Shown here: positions 5,940 to 9,585 of the stretch, in pieces
How positions within the stretch are numbered: position 1 is the stretch's first letter
Layout of the letters: the number at the start of each line of letters is the position of its first letter
From: CAZXVU01 sp964644465
GTDB taxonomy: Bacteria; Chlamydiota; Chlamydiia; Chlamydiales; SM23-39
Assembly (NCBI GenBank): GCA_964644465.1
Contig: CAZXVU010000077.1
Span: 1 to 9,585 of the forward strand
DNA length: 9,585 bases
Direction of reading: 5' to 3'
The notes under the pieces: generated by a model
What the model was told of the DNA's origin: nothing
The model's database searches: none
The model's input: the letters and a program-made list of their open reading frames with translations, nothing else
Translations under genes and position numbers: made by a program

Positions 5940-7334
5940 ATGTCTCAAGTGAAAAGCGCGCAGATCCAAGATTCGCTCAAGCCTATTGTCGCTCTCTGCA
6001 AAAGAAGAGGATTCATTTATCCCGGTTCAGAAATTTATGGCGGCTTTGCCAATACCTATTCTTTCGGACCCTATGGCACTGAGCTCAAAAAAAATGTGAA
6101 AGATCTGTGGTGGAAGATGTTCGTCCAAAAAAGACGCGACATGGTTGGCCTGGACGGTCCTATCCTCCTTCATCCCAAAGCCTGGAAAGCTTCTGGCCAT
6201 CTTGACGGTTTCAATGACGCTCTCATCGATTGCAAAACCTGCAAAAGCCGTTTCCGCTGCGATCATTTGATCGAAGAGGCCCTGCATAAAGATGCCGATG
6301 GCTTGACGCTTGAGCAAATGACCGATCTTATCGTATCCAATAAAGTCAAATGCCCCAAATGCGGCGCCCAAGACTTCACCGAAGCGCGCAATTTCAACCT
6401 GATGTTCTCCACCCACATGAGCAAAACGGGCTCTGATGGCGATGTCGCCTATTTGCGTCCCGAAACGGCCCAAGCCATTTTCCTCGACTACAAAAATGTC
6501 GTCGATACGATGCGCGTACGAATCCCCTTCGGCATTGCGCAAATTGGAAAAGCCTTCCGCAACGAGATCACTCCCGGTAACTTCGTTTTCCGCGTCATTG
6601 AATTCGAACAAATGGAAATCGAATACTTTATTCGCGAAGCGGATTGGCAAAAAATATTTACCGATTGGCTATCTTCGATGCACAAATGGTGCGAATGGAT
6701 TGGCCTTAAAACCGACCGCGTCCACCAGAAAGAACACCCTAAAGAACAGCTCTCCCACTACTCGAAGCGCACTGTCGATATCGTCTATGACTTTCCTTTC
6801 GGAAGAAGCGAACTGTATGGCCTTGCCTACCGCACCGATTTCGATCTCAAACGGCATGCCGAATTCTCAGGCCAGACGATCGATTATACCGATCCTGAAA
6901 CCAGAGAAAAATTCGTTCCCCACGTCATCGAACCTACTTTCGGCGTCGAGAGAACTATTCTGGCGCTTCTCTGCGATGCTTATGAAGAGGAACAGCTCGA
7001 AAATGGAGAAATGCGCACAGTCCTCCACTTCAATCCTCGCATTGCACCGGTCAAGTGCGCAGTATTCCCTCTCATGAAAAAAGAGCCGCTCGCAGAAAAA
7101 GCGAAAATGGTCTTCGATCAGCTCCATTCGATCTGGCATTGCGAATATGACGAATCGGGAGCGATCGGCAAGCGCTACCGCCGCCAAGACGAACTTGGAA
7201 CGCCCTATTGCATCACGATCGATTTCGACACCCTCGAAAACGACACTGTGACGCTTCGCGACAGAGACACTATGCTGCAGACGCGAGTTCCTATTGCAAA
7301 ACTCATCGAGATCCTCTCCGAAAAATTGCGATAA
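5940..7334 (+). CDS. glyS: Glycyl-tRNA synthetase, single-chain alpha2 type (class II)
   Basis: It charges tRNA-Gly with glycine. The 464-residue protein is the homodimeric alpha2 kind found in eukaryotes, archaea and some bacteria, not the alpha2beta2 kind. Signs are ALCKRRGFIYPGSEIYGG (18-35), YSFGPYGTELK (40-50), motif 2 with R207-N208-E209 followed by FEQMEIEYF (222-230), and motif 3 EPTFGVERTILALL (331-344). The C-terminal anticodon-binding domain runs from about 363 to the end and includes RDRDTMLQTR (440-449). Cysteines 98, 101, 107, 138 and 141 suggest a metal-binding knuckle in the insertion. The frame opens at 5868, but that start lies inside the divergent glycosyltransferase gene; the ATG at 5940 gives the normal N-terminus. 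No Shine-Dalgarno is visible. Many codons end in C, suggesting strong expression. It leads a tight cluster with the oxidase and hydrolase. Confidence 0.96.
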   Translation: MSQVKSAQIQDSLKPIVALCKRRGFIYPGSEIYGGFANTYSFGPYGTELKKNVKDLWWKMFVQKRRDMVGLDGPILLHPKAWKASGHLDGFNDALIDCKTCKSRFRCDHLIEEALHKDADGLTLEQMTDLIVSNKVKCPKCGAQDFTEARNFNLMFSTHMSKTGSDGDVAYLRPETAQAIFLDYKNVVDTMRVRIPFGIAQIGKAFRNEITPGNFVFRVIEFEQMEIEYFIREADWQKIFTDWLSSMHKWCEWIGLKTDRVHQKEHPKEQLSHYSKRTVDIVYDFPFGRSELYGLAYRTDFDLKRHAEFSGQTIDYTDPETREKFVPHVIEPTFGVERTILALLCDAYEEEQLENGEMRTVLHFNPRIAPVKCAVFPLMKKEPLAEKAKMVFDQLHSIWHCEYDESGAIGKRYRRQDELGTPYCITIDFDTLENDTVTLRDRDTMLQTRVPIAKLIEILSEKLR

Positions 7335-8424
7335 GCCTTTTGATGTACTTATCATAGGCGCCGGGATCAATGGATTGGCTGCCGCCTATGCTTTATCTCA
7401 TAAGAATCTGCATATCGGAATCATCGAACAATTTACCATAGGCCACCCCTTTGGCAGCTCTCACGGAACCTCTCGAACGACCCGCTCTACCTATGCAAAC
7501 CCAGCTTATATAAGACTCATCCAGCGAGCCCACCTAGAATGGGCGCATATGGAAAAAGAGCTTAGTTGCAAACTTCTCTACCGCAATCATGGATGTTTTT
7601 TCGGATCTGGAAAAAAATTTGAAGATTACATTCGAGCTGTTCAGAATTCTGGATTAGAGATCGATCTTTTAGAAGTTTCGAAAGCGAAGAAACTTTTTCC
7701 CCAATTCCGCTTTCACAATGCAAGCGCAGTTCTACACGATCGGTCTGCAGGGCTTATTGCCGCGAAAAAAACGATCGATGCGTTAAAGGAAATCCTCCCT
7801 AAAAAATCGATTCAAATTTTTGAGAAGACGAAAGTTTTGAACATCGATTCCGACCAAGATCCCCTCATCCTCACTACAGATCAAGGGGAGATGGCAGCAA
7901 AACGGGTGATCATCACAACAGGTCCTTGGATCAAAGAACTCGTTCCTCAGCTCAACGTCCATATCATAAACCAAGGAATCAGTTATTTTAAGCTGCAGGG
8001 GCCTCAAGACCTCTATCAAATTGGGAAATTTCCAAACTGGTCTTACATCGGGGATGGAGAAAATCAGGTCTTTTATGGTCTTCCAGAATTTGGCTGCGAA
8101 GGTATCAAAGTGGCCCAACATGTGACTGTGGGAGAACCTCAAAAATTGGAAAACATCGAGCGGTTTGTGAAAGATGAGTTTGTCTCCCCGATTGAAAAAA
8201 GGGTGGGCTCCGAAACCTGTCTTTACACAATCACTCCCACGGAAGATTTTATGATAGACCTAATTGATCCGCGAATCGCAATTGGTTCTGTCTGTTCGGG
8301 CCATGGTTTTAAATTCGCCCCTCTTACAGGGCAAATCATGTCGGAACTCGTCCTCTACGGAAAAACAACAGTCCCCGAATTTGAAGAGAATAGAGCTCTT
8401 TTTTCAATCAGAAAATTTGTATGA
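7294..8424 (+). CDS. FAD-dependent amine oxidase, monomeric sarcosine oxidase/N-methyltryptophan oxidase type
   Basis: A 376-residue DAO-superfamily flavoenzyme, likely oxidising a secondary or N-methyl amino acid with oxygen to give hydrogen peroxide. The Rossmann loop GAGING is at 22-27, E45 ends the second strand, and SSHGTSRTTRSTY at 55-67 is the sarcosine-oxidase signature. K272 and H276 (KVAQH) match the lysine and histidine of the active site (K265/H269 in Bacillus sarcosine oxidase). C309 in CLYTITPTEDFMID lines up with the cysteine that binds FAD covalently, and SGHGFKF is at 335-341. The actual substrate is unknown. No ATG exists in the frame before the first strand; the only usual start is TTG at 7294, overlapping the last 41 bases of glyS. 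This suggests coupled translation; the precise start is uncertain. The stop overlaps the next gene by 4 bp (ATGA). Confidence 0.88.
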   Translation: MQNSSRSSPKNCDKPFDVLIIGAGINGLAAAYALSHKNLHIGIIEQFTIGHPFGSSHGTSRTTRSTYANPAYIRLIQRAHLEWAHMEKELSCKLLYRNHGCFFGSGKKFEDYIRAVQNSGLEIDLLEVSKAKKLFPQFRFHNASAVLHDRSAGLIAAKKTIDALKEILPKKSIQIFEKTKVLNIDSDQDPLILTTDQGEMAAKRVIITTGPWIKELVPQLNVHIINQGISYFKLQGPQDLYQIGKFPNWSYIGDGENQVFYGLPEFGCEGIKVAQHVTVGEPQKLENIERFVKDEFVSPIEKRVGSETCLYTITPTEDFMIDLIDPRIAIGSVCSGHGFKFAPLTGQIMSELVLYGKTTVPEFEENRALFSIRKFV

Positions 8425-9269
8425 GATTGGATCAAGTTATACAACCTCACGAGGTTCTCTCCTCTCAATATGACAAACGAAGCTCTTGGGAAAAGAAACT
8501 AGACCGAGTCTTGAGTCTTTTTAGAGAAGTCAGATATGGATGTTCTTTCGTTTATCACTACCTTTTTTCAGCTAAATATCACCTCTGCGGCGAAAAAAGA
8601 GTTTGGAACAAAGAGAGCAAAAGCCTCTGCGTGCTTGTTCATGGTCTAAGAAGCCATCCTTGCATTTGGAGGCCGCAGATTAAGCTCCTCAAAAAACATC
8701 CTGAAATAGACCTATTTGTTCCCTTCGTTCCCAAGAAAGGCAACTGTTCCCTCGAAGACGCTGCAATCCCTATCCTTCCCACCATTCTCGATTATGCAAA
8801 ACAACATCCTGGAAAACCGATCTGCCTCATGGGAGTTTCAAACGGAAGCAGGATTGTCACTTGGCTGGAAACGCAATTGAGGGAAAAAGCACCCCGATCC
8901 GCTGTGAGAGTTTCAACAATCGCAGGTATCCATTTTGGGACTCCTCGTGTGAATTGGCTGGAAAAATATAGACTGGCTGTTTGTTTCCTGAAACCTGTGA
9001 TCCGCGAAGAGCTCTCCTTTGGAAGCCAGAAAGCTCAAGATCTCATGCAAAAAGTTCTAAAACCTTTGCCGCCGAATACAGCTCCTCGAAGCTGGGATTT
9101 TTCTGCATCTACCGAAGATTTCCAAGTGCCTCATCTCGGCACTTCTCTCCCTAACCTTCCAGGCGCCACCCGCCATATTTGCCATGGATATGGCCACACT
9201 TCTATTGTTGGCGCTGTAGCCGAAGAACAGATTAATTCTTATTTAAGATGGCTGGAGTCTCATTTTTGA
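8421..9269 (+). CDS. Alpha/beta-hydrolase fold protein (lipase/esterase-like)
   Basis: A 282-residue alpha/beta hydrolase. VLVHGLRSHP (71-80) is the oxyanion-hole strand-turn, GVSNG (138-142) the nucleophile elbow with S140, and HGYGHTSI (255-262) supplies the probable catalytic histidine, H259 most likely. The acid may be D226 or D233 in the stretch between. There is no signal peptide; the first 60 residues are an extra polar segment before the fold. The elbow context and the variable cap recall lipases and PGAP1/DUF676-like esterases, but the substrate is unknown. Its ATG overlaps the oxidase stop as ATGA, with no ribosome-binding site of its own, so translation is probably coupled. Its 3' end overlaps the next, leftward gene by 10 bp. 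A lipid or ester substrate is inference only. Confidence 0.82.
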   Translation: MRLDQVIQPHEVLSSQYDKRSSWEKKLDRVLSLFREVRYGCSFVYHYLFSAKYHLCGEKRVWNKESKSLCVLVHGLRSHPCIWRPQIKLLKKHPEIDLFVPFVPKKGNCSLEDAAIPILPTILDYAKQHPGKPICLMGVSNGSRIVTWLETQLREKAPRSAVRVSTIAGIHFGTPRVNWLEKYRLAVCFLKPVIREELSFGSQKAQDLMQKVLKPLPPNTAPRSWDFSASTEDFQVPHLGTSLPNLPGATRHICHGYGHTSIVGAVAEEQINSYLRWLESHF

Positions 9270-9496
9270 TTTTTCGGATGAGCCTTATCCCATTCGCGTA
9301 ACCGTGCTACGCGGTTCCACCAGTGGGGATGACGCCGGCGCCATATCCAATAGGGCTCAGGACTTCCGTACCAATGTCCGTAATACCATCCAGGACCGTA
9401 CCAATACTTATCATCGTAATAATAATGGCCGTTGTAATAATAGATCGTCGGCTCGTGAGAGGCTGTCGTAAGAAGAAGAGCGAGGAGGAGGTGCAT
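9260..9496 (-). CDS. Small putative secreted Tyr/Trp/His-rich protein
   Basis: A 78-residue protein, not recognised. It opens with a short hydrophobic stretch MHLLLALLLTTASHE that resembles a signal peptide (possible cleavage after about residue 12 or 13), although it lacks the usual positive residues. The mature part is extreme in composition: by count 12 Tyr, 8 Trp and 7 His in the 78 residues, with clusters YYYNGHYYY (19-27), YWYG and HWYG repeats, then a basic RRRHPHWW segment and a charged tail. Such composition suggests an exported protein binding surfaces, metals or polysaccharide, or cross-linking through tyrosine, but no function is assigned. The frame is closed upstream by a TAG five codons before the ATG. 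AAGAGAG four bases before the ATG could serve as a weak ribosome-binding site. The 3' end overlaps the hydrolase gene by 10 bp. Confidence 0.6.
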   Translation of the reverse strand: MHLLLALLLTTASHEPTIYYYNGHYYYDDKYWYGPGWYYGHWYGSPEPYWIWRRRHPHWWNRVARLREWDKAHPKNQK

Positions 9497-9510
9497 CGAA
9501 CTCTCTTTTA

Positions 9511-9555
9511 TCTATAAAATTCTTCATAAAATGTTCTGACATTTCTGTTAATCAA
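9511..9555 (-). promoter_or_regulatory. Possible promoter of the Tyr/Trp-rich gene
   Basis: On the minus strand TTGATT (9550-9555) and TTTTAT (9526-9531) are separated by 18 bp, each matching 4 of 6 consensus bases. A second -10-like TATAGA lies at 9511-9516. The region is AT-rich, so chance matches are common. A transcript from the first pair would have a leader of about 20 bases before the ATG at 9496. Confidence 0.3.
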
Positions 9556-9585
9556 ATCATTTTTTTAATAACGTAAAATTTGATC

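Noticed and set aside
6027..7370. Long open frames overlapping glyS: minus strand 6027-6650 and 6867-7370, plus strand 6436-7077
   Set aside because: Their proteins show no motif or sensible composition, and they lie across a strongly conserved synthetase. They arise because glyS codon choice leaves few stops in other frames.
9551..9584. ATCAAAT/ATTTGAT 7-bp inverted repeat at the right edge
   Set aside because: The arms are short, AT-rich and 20 bp apart, and the window ends at the repeat, so its context is unknown; chance is the simplest explanation.

Overview
The window looks like a chromosomal segment of a bacterium of the phylum Chlamydiota, probably from an environmental (non-Chlamydiaceae) lineage. 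The main reason is gene company: a glycogen synthase gene (glgA), a CDP-alcohol phosphatidyltransferase gene (pgsA-like) and a glycyl-tRNA synthetase gene lie within 7.4 kb. From memory, Chlamydia trachomatis carries the same three functions side by side (CT798, CT797, CT796). Base composition is mid-40s percent GC by eye. The genus cannot be fixed from the sequence alone, and no plasmid, phage or transposase gene is visible.

Layout: glgA runs on the + strand from the left edge (16-1530). It converges on a leftward block of three genes: rlmN (23S rRNA/tRNA adenine-C2 methyltransferase), pgsA-like, and an extended short-chain dehydrogenase (SDR). Between the last two lies a roughly 105-bp interrupted palindrome built from six copies of an 8-bp CACAGAG-type unit. 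A DoxX-family membrane protein gene diverges from rlmN and converges on a leftward family-2 glycosyltransferase gene. That gene in turn diverges from a rightward cluster: glyS (single-chain alpha2-type glycyl-tRNA synthetase), a monomeric-sarcosine-oxidase-like FAD enzyme and an alpha/beta hydrolase. Those three are packed with 41-bp and 4-bp overlaps and look like one operon. At the right edge a small leftward gene encodes a putative secreted protein extremely rich in Tyr, Trp and His; its 3' end overlaps that of the hydrolase by 10 bp.

The genes are mostly housekeeping: glycogen storage, acidic phospholipid synthesis, ribosome/tRNA modification and tRNA charging. Four accessory enzymes of uncertain substrate are added (SDR, GT2, amine oxidase, hydrolase). 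No clear new multi-gene system is present. The points most worth following are the alpha2-type GlyRS where Chlamydia has a fused alpha-beta enzyme, the six-unit palindrome, the perfect 7+1+7 palindrome between the divergent GT2 and glyS genes, the oxidase frame with no ATG start, and the Tyr/Trp/His-rich mini-protein.
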